Program-made: the position numbers and the translations under genes | Shown here: positions 1 through 8,150 of the stretch, piece after piece | How the letters are laid out: each line of letters begins with the position of its first letter | Position numbering within the stretch: the stretch's first letter is position 1 | Assembly (NCBI GenBank): GCA_963702495.1 | Contig: CAVPDA010000017.1 | Location: 14,617-78,616, forward strand | DNA from: CAVPDA01 sp963702495 | GTDB lineage: Bacteria; Pseudomonadota; Gammaproteobacteria; Burkholderiales; Rhodocyclaceae | Length of the DNA stretch: 64,000 nucleotides | Direction of reading: 5' to 3' | Notes under the pieces: model-generated | What the model saw: the letters and a program-made list of their open reading frames with translations, nothing else | The model's database searches: none | Told to the model about the DNA's origin: nothing

Positions 1-653
1 GATTCTTCATCGAGCAGCAGACTTGCTACGGCGTCCGTTCCTCAAACTACGGCAATGCAACCGCCGATGCTGCCGGAATTGGCACAGCATCGCGTCCGCC
101 CGAAACATTATAGCCGCCGCAACGGGCTGGCCTATACACATAGGACGGGACGTTGCCTGCGGTTCCGCGGTCGGCGCCCCTCTGGGCCGCGGGCGCGTAG
201 GCGGTGGGAGGGTCCGATCGAACCGCCGGACTGTCCGGCGGGCGGCGCCCGCCTTGCGATCGGCGCGCACGGCGCGCCCTACGGGTGGGGGCAACGTCTG
301 CGGGCACGGCGTCCCGTGCCGCGGTTTCGTGGCCGAACGGCGCGGGAGCCTGCGGCGGCAAATCGATGGGAAGCGCAGTAGGGCGGACCGCGTCCGCCAT
401 CGCTGGGCGCACGCGAGAGCGCGCGGCGAGGGTCACTCCGTCAGTTCCAGCACCACCGGCTTCACGCCCTGAGGCAGTCTGTCAAGCGTTTTGTGGATTC
501 AAGATGAGGTTATTGAGGATGGGTGACCCCCGATTTCTCGATGCGTTGAGGTACGTGCTATCGTCGTAGGATGTCCGAGTTTTCCAGCATCGGTAAAGTA
601 TGCGGACCCACTTGAACGCCAACGCTCGCGAGCCAACGGGGACACGAGCCAAC
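1..653. other. No supportable gene
   Basis: No frame here has the look of a conserved protein; the overlapping frames are open because the DNA is GC-rich. The only hint is a reading on the minus strand of about 20 codons ending near 438 (KPVVLELTE then stop), which could be the tail of a lost gene. The stretch includes one REP-like palindrome pair and leads directly into the first copy of the inverted-repeat element. Confidence 0.5.
237..283. repeat. REP-like palindrome pair (GGCGGGC/GCCCGCC)
   Basis: GGCGGGC, a 3-base loop and GCCCGCC at 237-253 are followed by a second palindrome (GGCGCGC/GCGCGCC) and CCCTAC. The same design occurs near 2485, 13268 and 40552, so it looks like a dispersed intergenic palindrome family of this genome. 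Confidence 0.45.
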
Positions 654-822
654 GGGGACAGACAACGTTATTTTGCGCCCGATTATGTGGTCTGCCCGCA
701 CTTTCTCGGTCCTGCTTCAAGTCGATCATCACGTTGAACTTCATAGCGTTCGCTTTTGCGAGATTCAGGGAAAATGCTGCCACAACAGATAGGCCAGGGT
801 AATATAAACGTTGTCTGTCCCC
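654..822. mobile_element. MITE-like element, copy 1
   Basis: A 169-bp unit bounded by a perfect 16-bp inverted repeat: GGGGACAGACAACGTT at 654-669 and its exact reverse complement at 807-822. The interior (for example TGTGGTCTGCCCGCACTTTC and TGCTGCCACAACAG) recurs near 2279 and 4629. No long open frame is conserved between the copies, so it is probably non-autonomous. Its right end lies four bases from the broken start of an IS110 transposase fragment. Confidence 0.75.
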
Positions 823-825
823 TCT

Positions 826-1145
826 TTTTCGCGCCCTCCAGCGGCGCGAGCACGCGCCGCGGGGGGATCACCAAGTGCGGCAACAGCCACGCCCGGCGCA
901 TGCGCACCGAGGCGGCCTGGTCCTATCGGCTCACCGCCCGCGTGACCGCCATCATCGCCAAGGGTCACGATGGTCTGAGCAAGACGGTCCGTGACATCGC
1001 CTGGAAGGCGCAGGTGCGCCTGTGCGCCCGCTACAGGAGCCTGCGCGCCCGGGGCAAGGAGCAGAACAAGGTGATCATCGCCATTGCCCGGGAGTTGGCC
1101 GGCTTCGTGTGGGCGATTGCACGCGCAGTCCAGCCGCGTTCGTGA
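826..1145 (+). pseudogene. IS110-family transposase, C-terminal fragment
   Basis: The frame reads APSSGASTRRGGITKCGNSH, then RRM.TEAAWSYR and a conserved tail (LSKTVRDIAWKAQVRLCARY, IAIARELAGFVWAIAR). This is the typical C-terminal transposase_20 region of IS110/IS1111 elements. The N-terminal RuvC-like catalytic domain is missing: the similarity starts abruptly at about 826, just right of the inverted-repeat element. About 105 residues remain of the usual 320-400, so it is inactive. Confidence 0.75.
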
Positions 1146-1198
1146 ATTCGAGCGCCGTATCGTCTGCAGGGAGGAAGGCCTATCGGGATAAAGACGTG

Positions 1199-1396
1199 CC
1201 TGCGTGCAGGCAACGGGGTGCGGCTGCGGTAGCGGAGAACCCTCGGCAAACGTTATGAGCCAGGCATTGTCCTGACGCTCGTGCCTAGGGCGAGGCAGCT
1301 CCACGACGAAACGAAGTCAGGCGGTATCCAACCCGCGCATATCAGCATGATCCACCGTCGTTCATTCCATGCCCCGCCCCGTTGCCTGCACGCAGG
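1199..1396. repeat. 198-bp segment bounded by a perfect 20-bp inverted repeat
   Basis: CCTGCGTGCAGGCAACGGGG at 1199-1218 is matched exactly, inverted, at 1377-1396. The enclosed 158 bases have no coding appearance. It lies just downstream of the IS110 fragment, so it could be the end structure of that element, a small non-autonomous element, or an inverted duplication. No target-site duplication is obvious. Confidence 0.6.
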
Positions 1397-1528
1397 TTTC
1401 CAAAAAACCGCAACGTCATCGGACGCGGAAAGCGCTCGTGCCTATTGACAGGTTAAGCCATTTCAACGTATCGCTTAGTAACTCTTTTCCGCCGAAGCCG
1501 ATCTATGCCTGAAACGGGGGACTGCAAA

Positions 1529-1807
1529 ATGGAACGGTATTACATTGACGCACTGGGACAACGCCAACTCGACCGGCGAACCGAGTTCCACCTGCGGGAG
1601 ATTTTCGAGCGTGCGTGCGACCTTGTGTCGCCATTCATGGATCCAAGCAACAGTTGGGGCGGCCAGTCGCTCAGTCGCCTTGCGTTTCACGCGGTGCGGG
1701 ACCGCTTTCCCGAACTCCCCGCGGAGTCCGTGCGCGTCCTGGTCGAGGCATGCCTGCGGCGCAGTCACTGTCGGGACAAGAATGTCGCAGCCGAAAAATT
1801 GCCGTAA
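1529..1807 (+). CDS. Small hypothetical protein (92 aa)
   Basis: A 92-residue soluble protein with normal amino-acid use (begins MERYYIDALGQRQLDRRTEF, ends near CRDKNVAAEKLP). No family was recognised. The start is taken at 1529 because GGGGG lies about 8 bases upstream; an earlier in-frame ATG at 1505 has no ribosome-binding site. It is isolated between insertion-sequence debris, so it may itself be a cargo or remnant gene. Predicted mostly helical, with no membrane segment or signal peptide. Confidence 0.5.
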   Translation: MERYYIDALGQRQLDRRTEFHLREIFERACDLVSPFMDPSNSWGGQSLSRLAFHAVRDRFPELPAESVRVLVEACLRRSHCRDKNVAAEKLP

Positions 1808-1941
1808 TCCCATCCGGTTGAACACCAGGAACGGCCATCAGCGTCCACGAGGTTTTGGCATGTACCTCGTGGAATCAGCCGATCGTCGCACAAAGTCAGC
1901 GGCCGGTTTATCGCGCAGGAGACGGGGTCAGGTCATGCACT

Positions 1942-2278
1942 GTAAGCGTCCAGCCGAGCCACCTATGACTTCTTGCCGCGTTCGAGCATGCTTGGTGCAT
2001 TTGGGAAGGTGTTCGGGAAATGGCGAAGAGGCGCGGGGCGCAGTTCTGGCAAGCGCATGTTCAGGCGTGGCATCGAAGTGATGTGACGCAGCGGGAATAC
2101 TGTGCGAAGAATGGATTGGCTGAGAGGGCCTTTTATCGTTGGCGTCGCAAGGAGAAGGAGGCGCTTGCAGGGGGGAGCGCAGCGCTGACGCTGGTGCCGG
2201 TCAGCGTGGGTACGCCGGCAACAGGTAGGGTGGTGGTGCTGCACAGTCCGGGTGGTTGGAGAATCGTGAAAAGCAACA
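1942..2278 (+). mobile_element. IS66-family left end (truncated element)
   Basis: GTAAGCGTCCAGC at 1942 matches the usual IS66-family terminal inverted repeat, and the IS66 orf1 frame follows 78 bases later. The element stops at about 2278, where the second inverted-repeat element begins. The tnpB and tnpC genes that normally follow are absent, so only the left tip survives. Confidence 0.6.
2020..2278 (+). pseudogene. IS66 accessory protein TnpA (orf1), 3'-truncated
   Basis: The start reads MAKRRGAQFWQAHVQAW, followed by TQREYCAKNGL and FYRWRRKEKEA, the helix-turn-helix-like head of IS66 orf1. It continues to LVPVSVG and LHSPGGWRI. At about 2278 the normal sequence is replaced by the inverted-repeat element, and the frame runs on into it to 2511 as nonsense. 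About 86 of roughly 110-130 residues remain. Without TnpB and TnpC it cannot transpose. Confidence 0.75.
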
Positions 2279-2446
2279 GGGGACCACGTTATTTCGCGCC
2301 TGGAAGCAATATCGGATACATGTGGTCTGCCCGCACTTTCTCGGCCCTGCTTCACGTTGAACCTCATAGCGTCCGCCTTCGCGAGGTTCGGGGGAAAATG
2401 CTGCCACAACAGATGGCGCAGGATAGGATAACCCTGGTCTACCCCC
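2279..2446. mobile_element. MITE-like element, copy 2
   Basis: Begins GGGGACCACGTTAT and ends ATAACCCTGGTCTACCCC, an imperfect inverted repeat. The body is highly similar to copies 1 and 3 (shared TGTGGTCTGCCCGCACTTTC and TGCTGCCACAACAG). It interrupts or replaces the 3' part of the IS66 orf1 gene. It contains an additional segment (GGAAGCAATATCGGATACA) that is shared with copy 3 but shorter in copy 1. Confidence 0.75.
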
Positions 2447-2479
2447 GATTATCCCCATCAGTTGCAGCGGACCAGCTCG

Positions 2480-2505
2480 GGCGGGCTTCGCCCGCCTGCG
2501 CGGGC
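2480..2505. repeat. REP-like palindrome
   Basis: GGGCGGGC, TTC and GCCCGCC form a strong short hairpin of the same type as at 237, 13268 and 40552. The surrounding 2447-2736 stretch holds no gene I can support. Confidence 0.4.
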
Positions 2506-2736
2506 CGCTGAACGTTCCGCGTAACCTGCCGCCGCGGCGCCGCACGCCGCGGGTCGCCAACAGCGCAGATGTTGGCCGGTCAGGTGTTAACGCGGCGATA
2601 GGCCACGCCCTATCGGAGTACCCAAACAGAACTTGTCCGTAGCGGCCCGTAGGGTGAAATCGCGCCGACAGGCGAGTATTCCACCGTCACCGCGACGAGG
2701 TCCCAATTCGCCGAAGCGCGGTGCCACGGTCCATAC

Positions 2737-4173
2737 TCAGCGGATCGCGCTGAGGAATCCCTCCATGTCGGCCTGGGTCTCGCGCAGGCGGGACAGGCAC
2801 TCGTCCCAGTCGCTCGGCCCAAGGCCGAGCAGCCGCGATGCGGTGGTCCGCTCCGCCTCGCGCCCGGCCGGCAACGCATCGTCGGCGAACGCCGCGTGCG
2901 CCGCCTGGTTGGCCAGGCCGATCAGCGCGCAGAACGTGGCCTCGCCCGCCGCCGTGCCCGGATCGTGGTGATGGGCGATGGATGCGACATAGCGCATCGG
3001 CAGTTCCCAGCGTTCCGCAAGGGTGGCCCCGACCTCCGGATGGGTGAATTCGAACATCGTCCGCTCGGCCTCGATGCTGCTCATGGCACCCTCCCTCTCG
3101 AGTTCGAGCACCCGCTGGTAGTCGTTCTCCGCCTGGATGACGAAAACGAGTTTCCCGATGTCGTGGAGGATCCCGGCGGTGAACGCCTCGTCCGGCGAAC
3201 AGCGCACCTTCGGGGCGAGGAAGCTGGCCGCGGTCGCGGTCGCGATCGAATGCTTCCAGAAATCGGTCAGGTTCAGCCGCTCGGTCCGGAAGGCATCGAA
3301 CACGCCCACGCCGATGATCATGCCCTGGATATTGACGACGCCGAGCACGCGCACGGCGTCGGCGACCGTCGCGATGCGCCGCGAGAAGCCGAAGAACGCG
3401 GAGTTGGCCACCCGCAGGATCTTGGCGGAGATCGCCGGGTCCCGGGCGATCACGTTCTGCACGTCCTTGGCGTCGCTGTCCGGATCCTGGAGTACCTTCA
3501 ACGCCTGCACCACGACGGTGGGCAGGGTGGGGACGTCGTAGAGCTCGATCGGATTGAAGCGCGCGATCGGCTGCGCCGAGAGCTTGGCCCCGCCCGAGGG
3601 ATCGGCCATCTGCAGCAGGCCGGGCGAGAGCCCGGGATGCACGAGCTGGAAGACGTGCAGCGGATGCGGCAGGTCGCGCAGGCGGAGCATGCCGATGTCG
3701 CGCAGGCCCGCGCCGCCGGACAGGGCCTCGCGCACCAGGGCCTGGGTCGACGACGAGAGCAGGCTCTGCCCGCCCCGCGTCACCGCCAGGAGCCGGGCGC
3801 AGCGATTGACCGTGGTGCCGAAGTAGTCGCCGTCGCTCAGGTGCGCCGGCCCGGAGTGCACGGCGACACGAACCCGCAGCGGGGTATGCGTGGGCCAAGT
3901 CTGCGCGAGCACGCCGTTCTGGATCTCGGCGGCGGCCGCGAGCGCGTCCCAGGCACGATCGAACGTGACGCAGAACGCATCGCCCACCGTCTTGAAGACG
4001 CAGCCGCGGTTGCGTTCCACGGCGGCGGCCAGCAGCGCGTTGTGCCGCTGCAGGGCGGCCCGCATCGCCTCGGGCTCCTCCTCCCACAGCGCGGTCAACC
4101 CTTCGATGTCGGTGAACAGGAAGGTGAGCGATACCAGCGAGGCATCTCCCATCCTCAACCCTACCGGCTCCAT
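2737..4173 (-). CDS. Class III adenylate/guanylate cyclase-HDOD fusion protein
   Basis: A 478-residue signalling protein. Residues about 14-185 are a class III nucleotide cyclase domain with intact catalytic positions: metal aspartates D22 (FTDIEG) and D65 (KTVGDAF), lysine K61, D116, N123 and R127 (VNRCARL). Residues about 190-478 are an HDOD domain (LPTVVVQALKVLQDPDSDA, GILHDIGKLV). It probably makes cAMP, with the HDOD half as a signalling or regulatory module; the partner is unknown. The start is the ATG at 4173, with AAGGGG 8 bases upstream; a TTG at 4179 lies too close to that site. It stands alone between mobile remnants, yet is undamaged. Confidence 0.85.
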   Translation of the reverse strand: MEPVGLRMGDASLVSLTFLFTDIEGLTALWEEEPEAMRAALQRHNALLAAAVERNRGCVFKTVGDAFCVTFDRAWDALAAAAEIQNGVLAQTWPTHTPLRVRVAVHSGPAHLSDGDYFGTTVNRCARLLAVTRGGQSLLSSSTQALVREALSGGAGLRDIGMLRLRDLPHPLHVFQLVHPGLSPGLLQMADPSGGAKLSAQPIARFNPIELYDVPTLPTVVVQALKVLQDPDSDAKDVQNVIARDPAISAKILRVANSAFFGFSRRIATVADAVRVLGVVNIQGMIIGVGVFDAFRTERLNLTDFWKHSIATATAASFLAPKVRCSPDEAFTAGILHDIGKLVFVIQAENDYQRVLELEREGAMSSIEAERTMFEFTHPEVGATLAERWELPMRYVASIAHHHDPGTAAGEATFCALIGLANQAAHAAFADDALPAGREAERTTASRLLGLGPSDWDECLSRLRETQADMEGFLSAIR

Positions 4174-4371
4174 TCGCAATCCCCTTCGTCAGTCGGGCTC
4201 GAGTCGTGCGCCGCGTTGTCGTCTCGTGCGCGCTCGCCCGTCGGCGGCGGGGCGACGAGCAGCGCCCGGGCGCCCATGGTTCGACTCCGGAGTCAGGGCG
4301 CAGCCGGACGCAGCCCGAGTATACGGGACAGCCGGCCATGCCGGTGCGGCGTGCGGCAGGACGGCAGCCGG

Positions 4372-4628
4372 CTCAACGGCCCACGCGCCGGTTGTAGGCC
4401 CGCGTGAACTGCGCATCCAGGCCCTGGTCCTGTGCGGGCCCAGCCCCCTGGTGTCGAACTGCACACGCAGGCTTCCGTCGGGCTGCGGCAGCACGCCGAT
4501 GGTCACGTTGGCCGAGTTTCGCCGGCCGTAGATCCAGCCGGTGCTGCGATCGGGGCTCGATGCCGACGATCCCGACATCCTGCGCGGCGCCTGGCGCCGC
4601 ACTTCCCGGAGCGGGCGGAGAAGTAACA
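4372..4628 (-). pseudogene. C-terminal remnant of an unknown protein
   Basis: On the minus strand one frame reads STGWIYGRRNSANVTIGVL then PDGSLRVQFDTRG; after a one-base shift near 4440 another frame continues GPAQDQGLDAQFTRAYNRR and stops at 4372. The upstream part is cut at about 4628 by the third inverted-repeat element. The composition suggests a secreted or envelope protein, but no family was recognised. It may be chance, so confidence is low. Confidence 0.3.
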
Positions 4629-4808
4629 GGCGACAGACCACGTTATTTCGCGCCTGGAGCCGATTGCGGATACATGTGGTCTGCCCGCACTTCCTCGGCC
4701 CTGCTTCAAGTCTATCGTCACTTTGAACCTCATAGCACTCGGCTTTGCGAGGTTCAGGGAAGATGCTGCCACAACAGGTAGACCAGGATAGGATAACCCT
4801 GGTCCCCG
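4629..4808. mobile_element. MITE-like element, copy 3
   Basis: Starts GACAGACCACGTTAT and ends ATAACCCTGGTCCCC, with imperfect inverted termini and the same interior as copies 1 and 2. It ends eight bases before the stop codon of the next minus-strand gene (4817), so it probably lies in that gene's 3' untranslated region. It truncates the remnant at 4372-4628. Confidence 0.75.
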
Positions 4809-4816
4809 ATTGGCCG

Positions 4817-5260
4817 TTAGCTTCCCCCTCGACCATTGCGAATGGCCTGTACGAACTCAGCAACCCGTCTCTGCATTTCCGAATCGTGCTGTGAAAAAAT
4901 CTTGACGCAGTACGCTGATCGGTCGGCATCATATCGGGCAGCCCTTTCCTTCGAATTGGCGTGTTTTCCGATAGCGGAAAAATCTTGTAGAACCTTCAGC
5001 TCCGCCTCGATGCGCCGGACAGCGAGCGCCTCCTCATCGATGACCACCACAGACCAGGCGCGAAACACTTGGCTCATGGCGTGTCTTGCCTTCTGCTCAT
5101 CCACTTGTCCTTTGTGCCCGTAAGCCTCCGCTGTGATCTTGGCGAAGGCGAAACAGTCCACAAACTCTCGTCCCAGAACATCGTCGCCTGGGCTTCGGGC
5201 GTGAGGAGTTGCCGCCGTGACCAGCAAGCATATCGCGAGACCACCAGATAGACTTCGCAT
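4817..5260 (-). CDS. Hypothetical secreted protein (147 aa)
   Basis: The N-terminus (MRSLSGGLAICLLVTAATPH) is a probable Sec signal peptide with cleavage near residue 22. The mature part has two cysteines (FVDCFAFAK and AYCVKIF) that could pair in the periplasm, and a charged helical middle. No family was recognised. The start at 5260 has GAGGAG just upstream, slightly too close; an ATG at 5278 is the alternative. The gene stands alone, with the inverted-repeat element directly behind its stop. Confidence 0.55.
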   Translation of the reverse strand: MRSLSGGLAICLLVTAATPHARSPGDDVLGREFVDCFAFAKITAEAYGHKGQVDEQKARHAMSQVFRAWSVVVIDEEALAVRRIEAELKVLQDFSAIGKHANSKERAARYDADRSAYCVKIFSQHDSEMQRRVAEFVQAIRNGRGGS

Positions 5261-5487
5261 ATCTCCTCGTACATTCATGTTGGCACGACAACGTCGTGTT
5301 CTGCGGCGGGCCGTCGCAGACGCTTGCATACAGACGGCCCTTCTGGCCCGTCCCCAGCAACTATGAGTTAGTTGCCAGCCTGTCATTCAGCAACTCGTAC
5401 GCAATCATAACCATTTCTCTCGCATGGGCAGTCGAGTTCGTATTGGCCTCCCACAACGTGTGCGGGCTCCAGGTTGGGCGTTTGTTC

Positions 5488-5643
5488 TCATCTTCTACGC
5501 ATAAGGGACGCGTAGAAGATGTCCGGCTGCGCCCTTCTGGTGATGACGACGAGATATCGGCGATCGATGAAGGTAATGACCTCGACAAGATCAACCTCCG
5601 GGGGAAACCATAGGTCGGCGTCGTCAATCTTGGTATCCACCAT
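5488..5643 (-). CDS. Small hypothetical ORF (51 aa)
   Basis: A 51-residue frame (begins MVDTKIDDADLWFPPEVDLV, ends YASLMRRR) with a protein-like composition. It starts 12 bases after the inferred 3' end of the group II intron remnant, and its stop overlaps a perfect palindrome. It could be a short native gene or the start of a gene broken downstream. The ribosome-binding site is weak (TAGG about 7 bases upstream). Function unknown. Confidence 0.3.
   Translation of the reverse strand: MVDTKIDDADLWFPPEVDLVEVITFIDRRYLVVITRRAQPDIFYASLMRRR
5489..5521. repeat. Perfect 12-bp inverted repeat (9-base loop)
   Basis: CATCTTCTACGC, a 9-base loop (ATAAGGGAC) and GCGTAGAAGATG. It overlaps the end of the 51-residue frame. 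There is no T tract on either side, so a rho-independent terminator is not clear; it could be a protein-binding site or a hairpin at the end of a transcript. Confidence 0.5.
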
Positions 5644-5654
5644 GTAGCAACCTA

Positions 5655-5985
5655 ATCGGGATAGGAAGGAGCCTCACGGCCCCTCCCTCCCACACCACCG
5701 TGCGTACGGATCACGTACACGGCGATTCGGCAGATTGAGTCGATCGGCATGGCGCCAAGCGTACCACCGACACCATGCATTTCAACCGAAGCCTCGTCTC
5801 CTGCCGCGCCAACCGCGGTTTCATCCCAGCCATAAGGCTAGCGCCCCTGGGCTCGACGGATGCACGATCGCCGTTCCTTGGCAGGCAAGCGCTCCTCTCT
5901 TTCAATCCCCTCTCGGGGAGCCGTTCGGGCCTTCACTGCCCGGCGTTGCGGTGCGCTTCATAGCCTCAGCTGCGTCTTTCGACCT
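5655..5985 (-). ncRNA. Group II intron 3' end (domains V-VI) remnant
   Basis: Read on the minus strand, CCGTGTACG, a short loop and CGTACGCACGG form a domain-V-like hairpin (plus-strand positions about 5694-5723). It is followed by GTGTGGGAGGGAGGGGCC and CTATCCCGAT, typical of the 3' terminus of bacterial group II introns. The inferred last base is about 5655. The region back to about 5985 may be further intron RNA, but there is no reverse-transcriptase reading frame, so only the 3' part remains. Boundary and subclass are inferred by eye. Confidence 0.5.
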
Positions 5986-5994
5986 TGCAGTGCC

Positions 5995-6153
5995 TCAATA
6001 GCCTCGTTCGCGGAAGGCGTCGCCGGTCGGGATGCGGCCGACCAGGGTCTCCTCCAGCGCTTTGACCGAGAAGCCCTGGCGCACCAGGGCGAGCGCGGCG
6101 GCGAGGCCGCCGATGCCGCCGCCGGCGACGGTCGCGAGAAGCTGCTGAGTCAT
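5995..6153 (-). pseudogene. FAD-dependent aromatic monooxygenase, N-terminal remnant
   Basis: MTQQLLATVAGGGIGGLAAA followed by LALVRQGFSVKALEE is the Rossmann FAD-binding start of flavin monooxygenases such as 3-hydroxybenzoate or salicylate hydroxylases. After residue 35 the sequence no longer matches, and the frame stops at 52 residues instead of about 400. A strong ribosome-binding site (AAGGAGG) precedes the ATG at 6153, so it was once a real gene, 62 bases behind the hydrolase gene. The rest has been deleted, with the group II intron remnant directly behind. Confidence 0.7.
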
Positions 6154-6215
6154 GTCTTTGTCCTCCTTGGCATTCAAACGGGCGGCGGGCAGGTTCCTGC
6201 CGCTGCCTCTGCGGT

Positions 6216-6926
6216 CTATTCCGCGGCGCCGATCGTCAGCGAGATGTCGCCGACGTTGTCAACATGGCCGGCGAGCCTGTCACCGGACTTGACCGCGCCG
6301 ACGCCCTCCGGCGTTCCGGTGTAGATCAGGTCACCGGGCTGGAGGTGGTAGAACCCGGACAGATCGGCGATCAGCTCCGGAATGCTCCAGATCAATTGCG
6401 ACAGATCGGCCGACTGGCGCGTCTGGCCATTGACCGCGAGGGTGATCGCACCCTTTGCCAGCACGCCGAGCTTGCCGATCGGCACGATCTCGCTACACAC
6501 CGCAGACAGTTCGAAGTCCTTGCCCAGATCCCAGGGACGGCCCTGCACGCGGGCAACCAGTTGCAGGTCGCGGCGGGTCATGTCGAGGCCGGCGGCATAG
6601 CCGTAGATCAGGCCGGCGGCGTCGGCTTCGGCAACGCGGAAGCCAGGTGCGCCGATCGCCACCACCAGCTCGATTTCATGGTGGTAGTTCGCGGTGCCGC
6701 AGGGGTAGGGCACGGTGGCGCCGGATTCGACCAGCGTCGAGGCGGCCTTGGTGAAGTAGAAGGGCCTGGCCTTGGCCTTGTCGACCGGTGCACCCATTTC
6801 TACGGCGTGGGCGTGATAGTTGCGGCCGACGCAGAAGATGCGGTTGACCGGGTAGCGCGCTTCGATGCCGCGCACCGGCAGCGAATACGCCGGCGGCGGG
6901 GTCCACAGATAGTTGGATCGAGTCAT
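6216..6926 (-). CDS. Fumarylpyruvate hydrolase (FAH family)
   Basis: A 236-residue protein of the fumarylacetoacetate hydrolase superfamily (FCVGRNYHAHAVEMG, PFYFTKAAS, HHEIELVVAIG, DLIYTGTPEGVG). The context with gentisate 1,2-dioxygenase points to NagK-type fumarylpyruvate hydrolase, which splits fumarylpyruvate into fumarate and pyruvate in the cytoplasm. The metal-binding glutamates of the HHEIEL segment are present. The frame is open further upstream only because a frameshift in the dioxygenase pseudogene joins it; the true start is the ATG at 6926 after GAGAGA. It is the only intact gene of the pathway here. Confidence 0.8.
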   Translation of the reverse strand: MTRSNYLWTPPPAYSLPVRGIEARYPVNRIFCVGRNYHAHAVEMGAPVDKAKARPFYFTKAASTLVESGATVPYPCGTANYHHEIELVVAIGAPGFRVAEADAAGLIYGYAAGLDMTRRDLQLVARVQGRPWDLGKDFELSAVCSEIVPIGKLGVLAKGAITLAVNGQTRQSADLSQLIWSIPELIADLSGFYHLQPGDLIYTGTPEGVGAVKSGDRLAGHVDNVGDISLTIGAAE

Positions 6927-6944
6927 GGCTGTTCTCTCTCGTAA

Positions 6945-7988
6945 GGGTGATCCGTTGCGGACTTCGTAGAACGCCGCGCTTCCTGTGCAGCGGAGACTCG
7001 TCTGCGATGAATACGAAGGCGGGCTGGTCGGCGGACCGGTTCGCAAGCGTGACCGGCACCTAGCCGGGAGTGCAGCAGGTATCGGCCTCGGCCAGCGTGA
7101 AGCGCTGGTCCTCGACCACCACTTCGGCGCTGCCTTCGATCTGGTGCAGCACCATCGCCGGCGAGCGGGCCGGCAGCCGCAAGGGCTCTCCCGGGTTAGC
7201 ATCAGCGCCGAGAAGCCGGGAATGGCCTGGCAATCGCCACCGGTTTCCGGATCGACGTAGGCCACCTGCATCGCTTCGCTTCCAGGCTGGCTGGCGGCGA
7301 GCGCGACCAGCACGGCACGCAGTTCGGCCCAGGGACAGCGCAGCATCGGGAAGCGCTTGTCGGCGCGCGCGAACACCGGCGAGGGCGTAACGCCGCCGCG
7401 CTGGTAGGCGCGTCTGCGGCTTCCCGGGTCACCGGCTGCTTCTGACCTGCGGTGACGTAGGACGCCTCCATGTAATAGACCAGCGGCAGGTCGAGCACAT
7501 CGAGCCAGAGCACCGGCTCCTTATCGTCGTGGCCGTATTCGTGCGACAGGCCGGCGGCGGTCGGGATCAGGTCGCCGCGGCGCATCGGGCACTTTTCGCC
7601 TTCGACCTTGGTGTAGGCGCCCTTGCCCGCGACGATATTGCGCACCGCGTTCGGCGTGTGGCGATGCGCCGGCGTCCATTCTCCCGGCAGCAGCAACTGC
7701 ATGCCGAGGTAGATCGAGGAACTGGCGTGCATCTTCTCCGGCCCGTGGCCGGGGTTGGCCAGAACCAGCACGCGGCGCTCGGCCTTCTCGATCGGGGTCA
7801 TTTCGGCAGCCTGCATCAGCGGCGGGCGCATGTCGGCGTAGGGCCAATGGACCGGATGGGTGCGCCAGGACGCTTTGCCGGGCGGCAACACCGCGCGCAG
7901 GCTGGGCCACAGCGGCACCAGGTACGGCGCGGTGAGGGCCGCGCGGCAGCTTTCCGCGCAAGTCTCCGAGCCGACCGAGATCTTGCAT
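6945..7988 (-). pseudogene. Gentisate 1,2-dioxygenase, multiply broken
   Basis: The cupin dioxygenase can be followed through three frames: YLVPLWPSLRAVLPPGKASW, ADMRPPLMQAAEMTPIEKAE, LLLPGEWTPAHRHTPNAVRN, GLSHEYGHDDKEPVLWLDVL, then AYVDPETGGD, and EVVVEDQRFTLAEADTCC. I see frameshifts near 7970, 7400, 7190 and 6980 and an in-frame TAG at 7060-7062. The iron-ligand histidines of the first cupin (PAHRH) remain. The enzyme would open gentisate to maleylpyruvate; the gene is now dead. Its ATG at 7988 still has a good GGAGAGA site. Confidence 0.8.
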
Positions 7989-8150
7989 CTGTCTCTCCAT
8001 CGGGTGACCGTTGCCCGGTGTCGAACGCGGACTTTCGCCTGGAGCAATCGGTTGTTTGTCGTGATGGCGGAACTGTATCGGGGCCGTATCGTTCCGTCGA
8101 TGCATTGACATCAATACACTTCATTCGAGATTCGAATACAGCAGGCCGCC

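Noticed and set aside
23..569. Several overlapping frames at the left edge
   Set aside because: Arginine/alanine-rich, no ribosome-binding site, no conserved motif on either strand.
2687..4339. 550-codon minus-strand frame overlapping the cyclase gene
   Set aside because: Arginine/glycine-rich out-of-phase shadow of the same gene.
2896..4407. 503-codon open frame on the plus strand opposite the cyclase-HDOD gene
   Set aside because: It is the antisense shadow of a GC-rich gene; the minus-strand protein has complete cyclase and HDOD motifs, the plus-strand frame has none.
5661..5990. Short plus-strand open frames over the intron remnant as protein genes
   Set aside because: No binding sites or protein-like composition; the stretch fits structured intron RNA on the minus strand better.
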